From Clostridiales bacterium (GTDB taxonomy: Bacteria > Bacillota > Clostridia > Oscillospirales > Acutalibacteraceae): 51,455 nt of DNA. Both the position numbers and the translations under genes were made by a program. The stretch lies in NCBI GenBank assembly GCA_021199275.1, contig JAJQIJ010000028.1:1-51455 (forward strand). The letters are read 5' to 3'. Positions 34,279-43,452 of the stretch are shown here, one piece after another (position 1 is the stretch's first letter; each line of letters starts with the position of its first letter). Below the pieces are notes generated by a model. It was not told where the DNA came from. It saw only the letters and a list, made by a program, of their open reading frames with translations, and did no database searches.

Positions 34279-35642
34279 CTTTCATAAATCGGGGTATATT
34301 CCCTTTTTTGGGCTATGCTTTTATACGCCGGACGAATGATTCTGTTGCTTGACGTAAGTTCTTCAATTCTGTGCGCACACCAACCTGCAATACGCGCGCA
34401 GGCAAAAAGCGGCGTGTATAAATCTTCGGGTATTCCAAGCACTTTATAGACAAGCCCCGAATAAAGGTCAACATTTGCGCATATTTCCTTGTCGTTGCCT
34501 TTGAATTCCTGTATCAGGGCAGGCGAAACTTTTTCAATGTTTTCAAGGGTTATAAACTCTTTTTCAAAACCGGCGCGGTATGCAAGTTCGCGCGCGCTTT
34601 TTTTCAGAATTACCGCACGCGGGTCTGAAACCGTGTAAACCGCATGCCCCATGCCGTAAATCAGGCCAAGCCCGTCTCCGGCTTCTTTTTTTAGAATTTT
34701 TACTAAGTAATCGCGAATCTGGCCCTCGTCAGTCGGGTCAGGCACATTTTGAAGTATTTCGTTCATCATATTGGCGACTTTAATATTTGCACCGCCGTGT
34801 TTAGGCCCACGCAGCGAACCAAACGCCGCTGTTATTGTGGAATATGTATCAGTGCCGCTTGACGTTAAAACGCGCGTGGCAAAAGCTGAATTATTGCCGC
34901 CGCCATGGTCTGCATGAAGCATAAGCATTATGTCAAGCAGCTTCGCCTCTTCGTCTGTAAATTTCTTGTCAAGGCGTATTTGGTTTAAAATGTACTGCGC
35001 GGTTGACTGCCCCTTTTTGATTGGGTGCAGATACATTGTTTTGCCGTAAAACAGGCGCCTTTTTACCTGATATGCCGCGTTCATAATAGTTGGAATCTGG
35101 GCTATAAGCTGCAAGCTCTGGCGCAAAACGTTTGCGGCAGATGTGTTGTCAGGGTCTTCGTCATAAGAGTAAAGGCACATAATGCACCTGGCCATTTTGT
35201 TCATTATGTCTTTTGACGCGTGCTTCATTATCATGTCTTCAACAAAGTCGTCAGGCAAAGCGCGGCATTCAGATATAACCTCATATAATGAAAAAAGCTG
35301 GTTTTCAGTGGGCAAATCGCCGAATAAAAGAAGCCAAACAACCTCTTCAAAGCCGAATCGGTTTTCCTTAACACAGTTTTCAACGATTTTATTGATGTCA
35401 TAGCCCCGGTAAGAAAGCTTGCCTTCCTTAGCAACACGTTCACCGTCTAAAATATAATAGCCTTCAACTGAACAGATTCTTGTAAGCCCGGCCATTACGC
35501 CGGTGCCGTCGTCATTTCTCAGGCCCCTTTTAACCTGAAAATGCTGGTAATCGCTTTGTTTAATGTGGTTATTTTTTTCAAGCTCGCTGCATAAGCTTGA
35601 AAGAGCGTCCATAGAAATAGGTGAAATATAATTTGCAGACAA
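34275..35642 (-). CDS. gltA: Citrate synthase
   Basis: 455-residue citrate synthase (2-methylcitrate synthase is the alternative) condensing acetyl-CoA with oxaloacetate. Motifs: GKLSYRGYDINKIVE near residue 85, LMLHADHGGGNNSAFATRV with catalytic His, GPKHGGANIKV, YGMGHAVYTVSDPRA with the second His, and NVDLYSGLVYKVLGIP with the Asp. An N-terminal extension of about 60 residues precedes the core. It starts with TTG, with GGAAGTG upstream. The promoter is at 35694-35723. Confidence 0.92.
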   Translation of the reverse strand: MSANYISPISMDALSSLCSELEKNNHIKQSDYQHFQVKRGLRNDDGTGVMAGLTRICSVEGYYILDGERVAKEGKLSYRGYDINKIVENCVKENRFGFEEVVWLLLFGDLPTENQLFSLYEVISECRALPDDFVEDMIMKHASKDIMNKMARCIMCLYSYDEDPDNTSAANVLRQSLQLIAQIPTIMNAAYQVKRRLFYGKTMYLHPIKKGQSTAQYILNQIRLDKKFTDEEAKLLDIMLMLHADHGGGNNSAFATRVLTSSGTDTYSTITAAFGSLRGPKHGGANIKVANMMNEILQNVPDPTDEGQIRDYLVKILKKEAGDGLGLIYGMGHAVYTVSDPRAVILKKSARELAYRAGFEKEFITLENIEKVSPALIQEFKGNDKEICANVDLYSGLVYKVLGIPEDLYTPLFACARIAGWCAHRIEELTSSNRIIRPAYKSIAQKREYTPIYER

Positions 35643-35693
35643 TATATCACTTCCTTTACCAATACTAAGCTCTCTAAATTTGCTTTAGAGTAT

Positions 35694-35723
35694 ATTATAC
35701 TATAACATTCAGTATAAAGTCAA
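35694..35723 (-). promoter_or_regulatory. Sigma-A promoter of the citrate synthase operon
   Basis: Minus-strand TTGACT (35718-35723), an 18-base spacer and TATAAT (35694-35699). It overlaps sequence just upstream of the plus-strand fragment at 35730. Confidence 0.75.
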
Positions 35724-35729
35724 GGAGGC

Positions 35730-35888
35730 ATGGCTATAAAAAAATCAATATTAATATTTATAATACTTTTTGTGCTGACTCTGCTTATACCCGCTGTTGT
35801 CTTTATAAACACAAAAAGCAGCACTTCCGGCGAAGAGCTGGCAACACTGTTTTCGGCTGCGCTCAGCTGCCCTTGGAATTGTCGTTGA
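35730..35888 (+). pseudogene. Short membrane ORF, possible 5' remnant of spoIID
   Basis: 52-codon frame: MAIKKSILIFIILFVLTLLI, then PAVVFINTKS and an ending SAALSCPWNCR. The basic start plus one hydrophobic helix and PAVV resembles the N-terminus of SpoIID-type proteins. The frame then stops where it runs 26 bases into the antisense 3' end of gerAC. AAGGAGG sits 1 base before the ATG, too close for normal initiation. It may be a truncated gene, or a genuine small membrane protein with an unusual start. Low certainty. Confidence 0.35.
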
Positions 35889-36993
35889 TTTTATTTACAG
35901 AAACGTCTACGGATATCTGAATAACGCAATTTTTCAAATAGCTGTGCCAGTCTTTGCTCATATATGCGTATTCTTCAGGGCAATACATTGCAAGCGCTTC
36001 GCCTATTCGCAGGCAGTCGCTTTCGTTTTCTGTGCATTTATTGAAAGCTGCACTGCAAAGCTCCGCAATGCGTTCATTTGCAAGGGCTTCAATACTTCTT
36101 ATATCTGCTTTTGACAGAGACGAAGTTATGCCGTTTTCTATTTCCTGAAGCATTAAAGATGATTTTATATTAACGCTTAACACCGGCCGGGCGTTGACAA
36201 CGCTGACTTTGGTTTTGGTTGCAGACGATATAATTTGAGCGTCAATATCGCCGAATTTGTCGCTTCGGAAAACAAGCTGCCCTGTTTCCAGCTTGTCTGA
36301 CAGCACCAAAAAGCCAAAGGTTTCGCTGCTGTTTAAAACGGTTTTTAATTTTTCATTGCTGTAAACGGCTATGCCGTTTACCTGTATGCTGTCGTCGTTC
36401 AGCTTTAGCACAGGCAAATATATGTCAGACGTTTTGTCTGCATACATATTCAAAAGGTCGTTAACGGTGACATAAGCGCCAAAGCCCTGCTCTTCTCCGG
36501 TTTCAAGCAAGTCATAAATGGCTTCGGCCGGGACAAGCGCGTCATTTTCTTCGCATTCAAGAATTTCAAGGGCAGTGCTGTCTGAAATGCAAATCAGCAC
36601 GTCTGAACGCGAATCTGCAGAGCGCAGAATATAATCAAGGCTTTCTGTTAAATAATTGGCTGCAAATTCTTTACCGAACACAATAATTTTATTTTGGCCG
36701 AAAAACAGTGTTTTTGAAGTTTGTTGAGAAATTTTTTCAATAGCCTCTGATATACTTGCAGAATCTGCTGTGGTATTCATGGTTATATTGCCCGAAAGCG
36801 CTTCAACCCCGCTGCCCTCTTTTGCAAGATTAAGGCTTTGCACGGTAACCGAAACACTGCCGTTTTCATAATCAACCCCCATGCCCTCAATAACGCTGAT
36901 ATTTCTTAGCCCGCTGTTGTCAGAACAGCCGCAAAGGCTAAGCATTACCAGTAAAAAGGCGGCAAATATTTTAAAGCTTTTCAAGTAATTCAT
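35863..36993 (-). CDS. gerAC: Ger(x)C family spore germination lipoprotein (GerAC-like)
   Basis: 376-residue lipoprotein subunit of a GerA-type nutrient germinant receptor in the spore inner membrane. A signal sequence ending LCGC gives a lipobox cysteine at about residue 23. The N-terminal ISVIEGMGVDYENGSVSVTVQ and the TLFFGQNKIIVFGKEFA segment are typical of Ger(x)C. The ATG at 36993 overlaps gerAB by 23 bases; the frame opens 18 codons further upstream. Third gene of a canonical AA-AB-AC order. The ligand is not predictable. Confidence 0.92.
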   Translation of the reverse strand: MNYLKSFKIFAAFLLVMLSLCGCSDNSGLRNISVIEGMGVDYENGSVSVTVQSLNLAKEGSGVEALSGNITMNTTADSASISEAIEKISQQTSKTLFFGQNKIIVFGKEFAANYLTESLDYILRSADSRSDVLICISDSTALEILECEENDALVPAEAIYDLLETGEEQGFGAYVTVNDLLNMYADKTSDIYLPVLKLNDDSIQVNGIAVYSNEKLKTVLNSSETFGFLVLSDKLETGQLVFRSDKFGDIDAQIISSATKTKVSVVNARPVLSVNIKSSLMLQEIENGITSSLSKADIRSIEALANERIAELCSAAFNKCTENESDCLRIGEALAMYCPEEYAYMSKDWHSYLKNCVIQISVDVSVNKINDNSKGS

Positions 36994-38017
36994 CACCCTT
37001 ATTTTTCTTAAAACTAAGCAGTAAAAACAGCGGCAGTGCAAACGCAAAAACTACAAACGGAATAAAGCGCGAATAAAGATTTATGACAAAAAAGCTGTCT
37101 GTAGAAGTAATTGTCAGCGAAATCAGCAGCATAATAATGCCGGCGCAAGTGAAGCTCAGCCCTTTCTTTTTAATAGGCAATAATTCACCGGCGCAATATA
37201 AAAGCAGCGCGGTTTTTATAAGCACCGTTAAAATCCAAAAAGCTGTGTAAAGCGAATCAAGGCGCACGCTTTCGTTCATTCTGGCAAGCTGGGAAAGTTG
37301 AAAAAACGGATAGGAATTTAACGCCGCCGCGTCTCCCATTACACCCATTGCGCCGAGCACCAATAATGACGACATAATAAACGACAGCAAAACAGAAAAA
37401 TAAAAAGGCTTTTGCACTTTGCCGTTTACTTTCGGCGCGATTGCGGCTGTTATAACAATTTCTCCGGTGTCAGACGCAAAGTCAAGCGCGTTTGAAATTA
37501 TGTCTGCGGCGCTGTTTTTTGTAAAAGGAAATAAATTTATAAGCGAAAATTCCCTTATGCTGAACAAAAGCATGGCGGCAATGCCGACAACTGTAAGAAT
37601 GAAAACGACAGATGAAAACCTTGAAAGCGCTTCAAGCCCCAAATATGCGCAGTAAGCCCCGGCGGCAATTATAAGCAGCGCAAAGACCCATGCTTTTGTC
37701 TGATAGTCAAGTTCAGTTGAAGCAAAAAGCGCAAATCTGCCCACGCCGACCGCGCCTATATACAAAAAATAAAGCGCATACAATATGTTTATATATTTGT
37801 TGTTAATAAGTCTTTGCGCACGCTTGGCCGCTATATTTACAGGTATGCCCGCCAACGCCACAACGCCAAACGCAATAATCAAAGATATGAAAATGTCAGA
37901 CGAAAACTGCCCTTTCAGCGAAATAGTGCTTTTTGTAAATATAACAAGCACATTACATATAAACAGCAAAGAAAACAGATTAGCGCCCGAAATTTTACCC
38001 ACTTTATATTTTGTCAA
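36971..38017 (-). CDS. gerAB: Spore germination permease-like protein (GerAB type)
   Basis: 348-residue integral membrane protein of the GerAB/APC superfamily, the presumed germinant-binding subunit. About ten hydrophobic segments are visible, e.g. LFSLLFICNVLVIFTKS near the start and FIPFVVFAFALPLFLLLSFK at the end. The TTG at 38017 was chosen because AGGGG lies 8 bases upstream; a GTG three codons earlier overlaps that site. It overlaps gerAA and gerAC at its ends, indicating coupled translation. Confidence 0.9.
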   Translation of the reverse strand: MTKYKVGKISGANLFSLLFICNVLVIFTKSTISLKGQFSSDIFISLIIAFGVVALAGIPVNIAAKRAQRLINNKYINILYALYFLYIGAVGVGRFALFASTELDYQTKAWVFALLIIAAGAYCAYLGLEALSRFSSVVFILTVVGIAAMLLFSIREFSLINLFPFTKNSAADIISNALDFASDTGEIVITAAIAPKVNGKVQKPFYFSVLLSFIMSSLLVLGAMGVMGDAAALNSYPFFQLSQLARMNESVRLDSLYTAFWILTVLIKTALLLYCAGELLPIKKKGLSFTCAGIIMLLISLTITSTDSFFVINLYSRFIPFVVFAFALPLFLLLSFKKNKGDELLEKL

Positions 38018-39476
38018 CGTCAGCACCCCTTAAGTTTTGCACTTTTACTTTGCGTTTTGAAAGTTTTTTCCAGCTTTCACGGTAAAAAATGTCGCCAAGG
38101 CTTTTGTAATTAAGCGGCGAAACAGGCGCGGTGTAAGGAATGCCGTATGGGTTTATTGACGCAATATTTACAGCAATTACGCACACGCCCAGCACAATGC
38201 CGTAAATTCCCAAAAAGCCGCCCAGTAAAATAAAAACAAAGCGCAAAACGGCAATGCTTTCATAAAGCGGGTAAACTACATATGAAGCAATTGCGGTAAC
38301 CGCAACAACAACAAGCATGGGCGCGCCCACAAGGCCTGCGTTTACAACCGCGTCCCCTATTACAAGCGCGCCTATTATTGACACGGCATGTCCAATTACT
38401 TTCGGCAGGCGAAGCCCGGCTTCGCGCATTATTTCATAAAGCACTAAAATCATAAGCGCTTCCTGCATTAAAGAAAACGGCGTTGTGGCTTCTGCCGCGG
38501 CAATAGTGTACATCAGCGATGTTGGAATAAGCTCTTGGTGAAAGGTGCCGGCCGCCACATAAAAGCCGGGCAGAATTATTGATATTACAAATGCAAAATA
38601 TTTGAGCAAGCGGTTAAATGTTGCATAAAAAGGCAGGTTGTCGTAATCGTCAACCGTTGAAAAATTGTCTGTAAACAAATTGGGCACAAAAAGAGCAAAA
38701 GGCGAGCCGTCGGTTAAAACCGCCACCCTGCCCTCAAGCAGCTTTGAACAGAGCTTGTCTGGGCGTTCCGTATTGCCCACAGCGGAAAAATATGACTTTC
38801 TGTCTGTGTTCAAAAACGCTTCAAGTTCGCCGAAATCCTGCACCGTGCGTATATTTGCCAGCACAAGGCGCTTTTCAACCATGGACACCAGTTCGGAGTC
38901 GGCAATATTTTCAATATAAGCAATTACAACGGGCGTTTTTGAACTGACGCCCATATTAATTTGTTTTAGCTTTAATTCAGGCGTTTTAATTCTGCGCCGC
39001 AGCATAGCCTTATTGTCATTTAAAGTTTCGGTAAAACACTCTTTTGCGCCTTTTATGTCAGCTTCGTTTGAAGGCTCGTCTACGCTGCGTTTTTCAAACC
39101 CCTGTATTCCAAGCACCAGGCATTCGCCCGCGCCGTCAATAAACAACGCGGCAAAGCCGGAGGAAAGGTAATAATAAACGTCTGCAAATTTTTTGGCCGT
39201 GTCCATTTCAACGCTGCATATTACAGATGTTTTTAAAATATTAAAAAGCTCTGCCCCGCCGCTGTATTTGCCACGGTATCTGAGCAATGGCTCCATAATC
39301 ATTTCAGACAGTTGCATGCTGTCAACCATGCCGTCAAGCACACAGACAATAGCCTGTGTGCCGTCTACCTTGCATTCGCGTAAAAGGAAGTCAGAACAGT
39401 CTGCGAAATCGCTTTCAAGAATTTTTTTATTTTCTTTTATGTCACTTGAAACAACGGCAGCGGTCAATATTAACAA
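38004..39476 (-). CDS. gerAA: GerA spore germination protein (GerAA type)
   Basis: 490-residue A subunit of a GerA-type receptor: a soluble N-terminal half and a membrane C-terminal half. Family blocks: DGMVDSMQLSEMIMEPLL, EGRVAVLTDGSPFALFVPNLF and the membrane part LPGFYVAAGTFHQELIPTSL, followed by the EATTPFSLMQEALMILVLYEIMREAGLRLPK region split over two helices. The frame starts with TTG at 39476 behind AAAAGGGG; the true start may be slightly different. Only about 46 bases separate it from the divergent DUF421 gene. Confidence 0.93.
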   Translation of the reverse strand: MLILTAAVVSSDIKENKKILESDFADCSDFLLRECKVDGTQAIVCVLDGMVDSMQLSEMIMEPLLRYRGKYSGGAELFNILKTSVICSVEMDTAKKFADVYYYLSSGFAALFIDGAGECLVLGIQGFEKRSVDEPSNEADIKGAKECFTETLNDNKAMLRRRIKTPELKLKQINMGVSSKTPVVIAYIENIADSELVSMVEKRLVLANIRTVQDFGELEAFLNTDRKSYFSAVGNTERPDKLCSKLLEGRVAVLTDGSPFALFVPNLFTDNFSTVDDYDNLPFYATFNRLLKYFAFVISIILPGFYVAAGTFHQELIPTSLMYTIAAAEATTPFSLMQEALMILVLYEIMREAGLRLPKVIGHAVSIIGALVIGDAVVNAGLVGAPMLVVVAVTAIASYVVYPLYESIAVLRFVFILLGGFLGIYGIVLGVCVIAVNIASINPYGIPYTAPVSPLNYKSLGDIFYRESWKKLSKRKVKVQNLRGADVDKI

Positions 39477-39522
39477 CCCCTTTTTTGTTCTTATGTGTAT
39501 CTTTGCAATATTTTCAAAATTT

Positions 39523-40248
39523 ATGCAAACAATATTGCTGGTGATATATGTGGGCGTAACTTTAATCAGGGCGGTAATTATTTATATAACTGTTGTTGCG
39601 GCAATGAGAATAATGGGAAAAAGGCAAATAGGCGAACTAAAGCCGCACGAGCTTGTAATTACGGTTTTGGTGTCTCAGGTGGCAAGCATTCCTCTGGAAG
39701 ACAACAGCATGCCGCTTGCAAACATGCTGATTCCGATTCTTATTTTCGTGTCTTTTGAAATATTGGTGTCAATATTGTCTATGAAAAGTCTGGCTTTCAG
39801 GAATTTCATTCAGGGCAGGCCTGTTTTTGTTATAAAAGGCGGAAAGCTTGACGAAAAGCAGATGAAAAGGCTGCGTTTTACCATAGATGATTTGGTAGAC
39901 GCCATAAGGCAAAAAGATGTGTTTGACATGGCAGACGTGCAGGACGCAATAATAGAAACAAACGGCAATGTTTCAGTGCTGAAAAAGGCAGACGCTTCGC
40001 CGGTAACACCAAAACAGCTTAATATTCAGGCACAGGACAAAACTACGCCCATAGCTATTGTAATAGACGGCAAGCCTGTAAGCGAATATTACAGCAAAAC
40101 AAAAACAGCCGAAAGTGAAATTCGGCTGCAAATAGAATATTCAAATTATGAACAAAAAGAAATTATGCTGATGACTGTTGACGGCGGCGGAAATATTTTT
40201 ATAATTCCGAAAAGCTCGGGCAACAAGAATTCACGGGGTGAAAAATGA
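39523..40248 (+). CDS. DUF421 (YetF/YrbG-like) membrane protein
   Basis: About 241-residue protein with two to three N-terminal membrane helices and a soluble domain. The DUF421 hallmark MRIMGKRQIGELKPHELVI is followed by SQVASIPLEDNSMPL. The C-terminal part includes RPVFVIKGGKL and the DDLVDAIRQKDVFD element. The start is uncertain: ATGs at 39493 and 39523 lack ribosome binding sites, while a GTG at 39550 has GGTGAT 4 bases upstream. It overlaps the DUF4363 gene by 4 bases. DUF421 proteins occur in spore inner membranes (the 2Duf protein of Bacillus), consistent with the gerA neighbour. Confidence 0.85.
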   Translation: MQTILLVIYVGVTLIRAVIIYITVVAAMRIMGKRQIGELKPHELVITVLVSQVASIPLEDNSMPLANMLIPILIFVSFEILVSILSMKSLAFRNFIQGRPVFVIKGGKLDEKQMKRLRFTIDDLVDAIRQKDVFDMADVQDAIIETNGNVSVLKKADASPVTPKQLNIQAQDKTTPIAIVIDGKPVSEYYSKTKTAESEIRLQIEYSNYEQKEIMLMTVDGGGNIFIIPKSSGNKNSRGEK

Positions 40249-40613
40249 AAAGGATTTGGTTTGCAATAGGCTTTTTAGCCATAGCGGTGCTTTTGTGCAC
40301 ATATGAACAGTTGACTATAAAAAGCGCATATTATGAAATAAACAGCGAAATATCACAGGCACAAAACGCGCAAGCCGCTGCGGACAAGCAGCAATATGCG
40401 CTTGATGCGGCAGAAATTTGGAATGATTATTACAAAAAAATATCTCTTTTTTCAAACCACTCTGTTTTTGAGGGCATTGATTTAACTTTTAAAATGATAA
40501 GCGAATATTCCGGCGACGATGCAAATGAGTTAGACGAGCTTATTGCCGAAGCTAAAAGCGAGCTTTCGGCAATGTATGACAGCGCGAAAATAAGCTTTTC
40601 AAACGTTTTTTAA
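40245..40613 (+). CDS. DUF4363 family membrane-anchored protein
   Basis: 122-residue protein with one N-terminal membrane segment (WFAIGFLAIAVLLCTYEQL) and a helical outer domain with acidic, coiled-coil-like sequence (ANELDELIAEAKSELSAMYD). This matches the DUF4363 layout, commonly downstream of DUF421 in Clostridia. The ATG overlaps the DUF421 stop (ATGA) and follows GGGGTG. Function is unknown; the two proteins probably form a membrane complex (inference). Confidence 0.82.
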   Translation: MKRIWFAIGFLAIAVLLCTYEQLTIKSAYYEINSEISQAQNAQAAADKQQYALDAAEIWNDYYKKISLFSNHSVFEGIDLTFKMISEYSGDDANELDELIAEAKSELSAMYDSAKISFSNVF

Positions 40614-40638
40614 AATAATTAACCCGGGTAAAAATCTG

Positions 40639-40663
40639 CCCCCGCCACATATAGAGGCGGGGG
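40639..40663. terminator. Terminator between DUF4363 and the GH3 gene
   Basis: CCCCCGCC and GGCGGGGG arms with a 9-base loop between convergent genes. On the minus strand CAGATTTTTACC follows, giving a U tract for the GH3 transcript; on plus, ACATTTTCA follows. Confidence 0.75.
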
Positions 40664-40709
40664 ACATTTTCACCTGAGTTGTTTTTCAGTTTGCAATAAA
40701 TCCCTAACG

Positions 40710-43181
40710 TCAAATTGATTTGAGCAGCGCGGGCAGCCTTACAAGCGCACCGCCGAGCCGCCAGAAAATAGCATTGAAGCCGACGAATGTTGATTTATCG
40801 TCATTAAGTATTTTCAAAAGCCCCTGTGCCATTGCCGGGCTGAACACACCGCATGACATTGAAACAAAGTTCCTTATAGGAATTTGCAGCGCCATGGCTT
40901 CAAGCATTGCCCCGTCTCCGTTTTCGGCAGAGCCCATTTTACCCATAACTTTCTTTACAAGACGGCAAATTCTGCCGCCCCATTTTGTGTGGCTTGCATC
41001 GTCAAGGCAGTTATAAATTGTAATCGGCTTTGTGGTGTCACGCTCATTAGTCGGCACTTCGCTGCCGTAAACAGCCGCCCACTGAGCGCCGGTCATATTT
41101 TCAATGTCTGCGCTGTAATATGCCGGGGCGCTTTCTTTATAGTCCGGCACTTCGGCGTCAACAGTTGAATTGACGTTGATTTTCGCAGAAAGCTTGATGT
41201 CGCGGCTTGAAGCGCCAACCATTATTTCAAATTCACCGCTTTCAACATGCCAGTCGCCAAGGTTTACATTGAAATATGCGAAAGCGCGCTTGCCCAAGCT
41301 CAGCGTAACCTCTTTGCTTTCGCCGGCCTTTAAAAACACCTTTGTAAACGCACGCAGTTCCTTTTCCGGGCGGAAAATAGTGGAATCGCTGTCTTTTACA
41401 TAAATTTCAACAATCTCTGCCCCGTCAACTTCGCCGGTGTTTGTAACAGTAAATGTTACGTCAACCGTTTCATTGTCTGCCATATCAGACTTTGAAAGCT
41501 TTATGCCGCTGTATTCAAATGTTGTATATGAAAGCCCATAGCCAAACGGGAAAAGGACTTGCTTTTTTGCAGTGTCATAATAACGATAGCCTATATAGAC
41601 GCTTTCTTTATGCTCTGAAACAATAGGCTGGCCGGGGTAATTACCGTAAACTGGATTGTCTTCAAAAGCAAGCGGGTATGTTTCTGAAGTTTTGCCGCTT
41701 GGGTTTACCTTGCCGGTAAGAATATTTGCAACGGCAACGCCGCCTGCCTGCCCGCCGAGGCCTGAATTTAAAATGCCCTTGACTTCATTTACCCAAGGCA
41801 TAAGCACAACAGAGCCGCCGGCAAGCACAACCACAACGTTGGGGTTGGCTTTTACCAGTTCGCTTATTAATTTATTGTGCGATTCCGGCAGGTTTATATT
41901 TTCCCTGTCATAGCCTTCGGCTTCGAGTTCCTCTGTCAGGCCTATAAAGGCAAGCACAACGTCTGCACCCTTGGCTGCCAAAATAGCTTCTTCAAGAAGA
42001 GCTTCATCAGGCTTTCTGTTTTTGTCTTTTTTAGTTGGCGGCGCCTTATAATAGCCTTGAGCATAAATGACGTCAACGCCGGCAGATTTAAGGTTGTCAA
42101 GCGCATTGTCAATCTTTGTGGGGTTGATTACAGAGGACCCTGCGCCCTGGTAACGCGGCGCTTTCGCCATTTCGCCTATTACGGCAACCCTTTGCCCTGC
42201 TTTCAGCGGCAGAACTTGGTCGTCATTTTTCAAAAGCACCATTGAACCCTCTGCAATTTCGGCGGCAAGGCGGTGGTGCGCTTCAACGTTATATGTGTGT
42301 TCCTTTTCAAGGGCGGGCTTTGATTTTATGATTAAATCAACTATATTGTCAACTCTTTCGTTAAGCACGGCTTCGTCAAGCTCGCCGTTGTTGACAGCCG
42401 CCACGATTTTTTCAGTGTTAAGCGTGCCTGATGACGGCATTTCAAGGTCTGTGCCGTTTTTCAGGCCGGGCACACGGTCAACCGAAGCGCCCCAGTCTGT
42501 GACAAACAGCCCCTTAAAGCCCCATTCCTTGCGGGCCACCTGGTTTTGCAGCCAGTCGTTTTGTGAAGCATAAACGCCGTTGATACGGTTGTAGGAATTC
42601 ATAATTGTCCATGGCTGAGCTTCCTTAACGGCTATTTCAAAAGCCGGGAAATATATTTCCCTTATTGTTCTTTCATCAATAACTTCGTTTATAACCATTC
42701 TGTAAGCTTCCTGCGAATTGCACGCAAAATGCTTAAGCGAATTGCCAACCCCCTTTGACTGGCAGCCGTTTATAAGCGCGGCAGACATTTTGCCCGCAAG
42801 CAGCGGGTCTTCGCTGAAATATTCAAAGTTACGCCCGCACACCGGCGAACGCTTAATGTTAGTGCCCGGGCCTAAAATTACAGACACTTTTTCCTTTAAA
42901 CATTCCTCTGCAAGGGCTTCGCCCTCTTTTTTAAGCAGCTCTTCGTCCCAAGAGCAGGAAGAAGTTGCCGCAGTCGGCATGCAGGTTGCAGGGTAAGAAT
43001 TTCCAAGCCCAACCCCGTCAGCGTCAGGGTTTTGCTTTCTGAGCCCGTGCGGCCCGTCTGTTACCATAATTTGCGGAAGCCCAAGTTCATCGTTATGTTC
43101 AAGATTCCAATAATTAAAACCCGAAACAAACCTTGCCTTTTCTTCCAAGCTCATTTTTTCAATGATTTCAGGGTGCTTCAT
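40710..43181 (-). CDS. Glycoside hydrolase family 3 beta-glucosidase-like enzyme
   Basis: 823-residue GH3 glycosidase. Domains: an N-terminal TIM barrel with nucleophile D229 in GLFVTDWGAS and the KHF motif (150-152), an alpha/beta sandwich (AVIGEMAKAPRYQGAGSS), and an Fn3-like domain. A C-terminal extension of about 130 residues beyond the Fn3 domain (after KINVNSTVDAEVPDY) is Met- and Ala-rich with no assigned fold. There is no signal peptide, so it acts inside the cell on imported beta-glucosides or similar sugars. The ATG follows GGAGG. The promoter is at 43312-43340. Confidence 0.93.
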   Translation of the reverse strand: MKHPEIIEKMSLEEKARFVSGFNYWNLEHNDELGLPQIMVTDGPHGLRKQNPDADGVGLGNSYPATCMPTAATSSCSWDEELLKKEGEALAEECLKEKVSVILGPGTNIKRSPVCGRNFEYFSEDPLLAGKMSAALINGCQSKGVGNSLKHFACNSQEAYRMVINEVIDERTIREIYFPAFEIAVKEAQPWTIMNSYNRINGVYASQNDWLQNQVARKEWGFKGLFVTDWGASVDRVPGLKNGTDLEMPSSGTLNTEKIVAAVNNGELDEAVLNERVDNIVDLIIKSKPALEKEHTYNVEAHHRLAAEIAEGSMVLLKNDDQVLPLKAGQRVAVIGEMAKAPRYQGAGSSVINPTKIDNALDNLKSAGVDVIYAQGYYKAPPTKKDKNRKPDEALLEEAILAAKGADVVLAFIGLTEELEAEGYDRENINLPESHNKLISELVKANPNVVVVLAGGSVVLMPWVNEVKGILNSGLGGQAGGVAVANILTGKVNPSGKTSETYPLAFEDNPVYGNYPGQPIVSEHKESVYIGYRYYDTAKKQVLFPFGYGLSYTTFEYSGIKLSKSDMADNETVDVTFTVTNTGEVDGAEIVEIYVKDSDSTIFRPEKELRAFTKVFLKAGESKEVTLSLGKRAFAYFNVNLGDWHVESGEFEIMVGASSRDIKLSAKINVNSTVDAEVPDYKESAPAYYSADIENMTGAQWAAVYGSEVPTNERDTTKPITIYNCLDDASHTKWGGRICRLVKKVMGKMGSAENGDGAMLEAMALQIPIRNFVSMSCGVFSPAMAQGLLKILNDDKSTFVGFNAIFWRLGGALVRLPALLKSI

Positions 43182-43311
43182 AATATGTACCTCCGGCCGG
43201 TAATTAATTTTGCAAGGTAAACACAGAAGCCGGCTGTTAGTTTTAACAACGGCTGCCCGTAATTTACCATGCTTTTATTGGGGCGGCGCCCACAATAAAA
43301 ATATCATTTTT

Positions 43312-43340
43312 ATTATACAGCATTTGAATATTTTAAACAA
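43312..43340 (-). promoter_or_regulatory. Sigma-A promoter of the GH3 gene
   Basis: Minus-strand TTGTTT (43335-43340), a 17-base spacer and TATAAT (43312-43317). A leader of about 130 bases with GGGCGCCGCCC follows; no catabolite (cre) site was recognised with confidence. Confidence 0.65.
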
Positions 43341-43423
43341 GTATATTTGTTAAATTCTGTTATTTTATTTTGACAAGGGCGCCTAAAGCTAAAAAAGCAC
43401 GGCTCAATTATGGCAAACAAAAA

Positions 43424-43442
43424 GCAGCCCCACAAGGGCTGC
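43424..43442 (-). terminator. Terminator of the SCP2-domain gene
   Basis: GCAGCCC-TTGTG-GGGCTGC followed by TTTTTGTTT on the minus strand, 11 bases after the stop. Confidence 0.85.
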
Positions 43443-43452
43443 CTCTTGGCGT

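Noticed and set aside
39193..39522. N-terminal extension of the DUF421 reading frame
   Set aside because: The first 100 codons run antisense to gerAA and lack family similarity; the conserved DUF421 sequence begins after about 39523.
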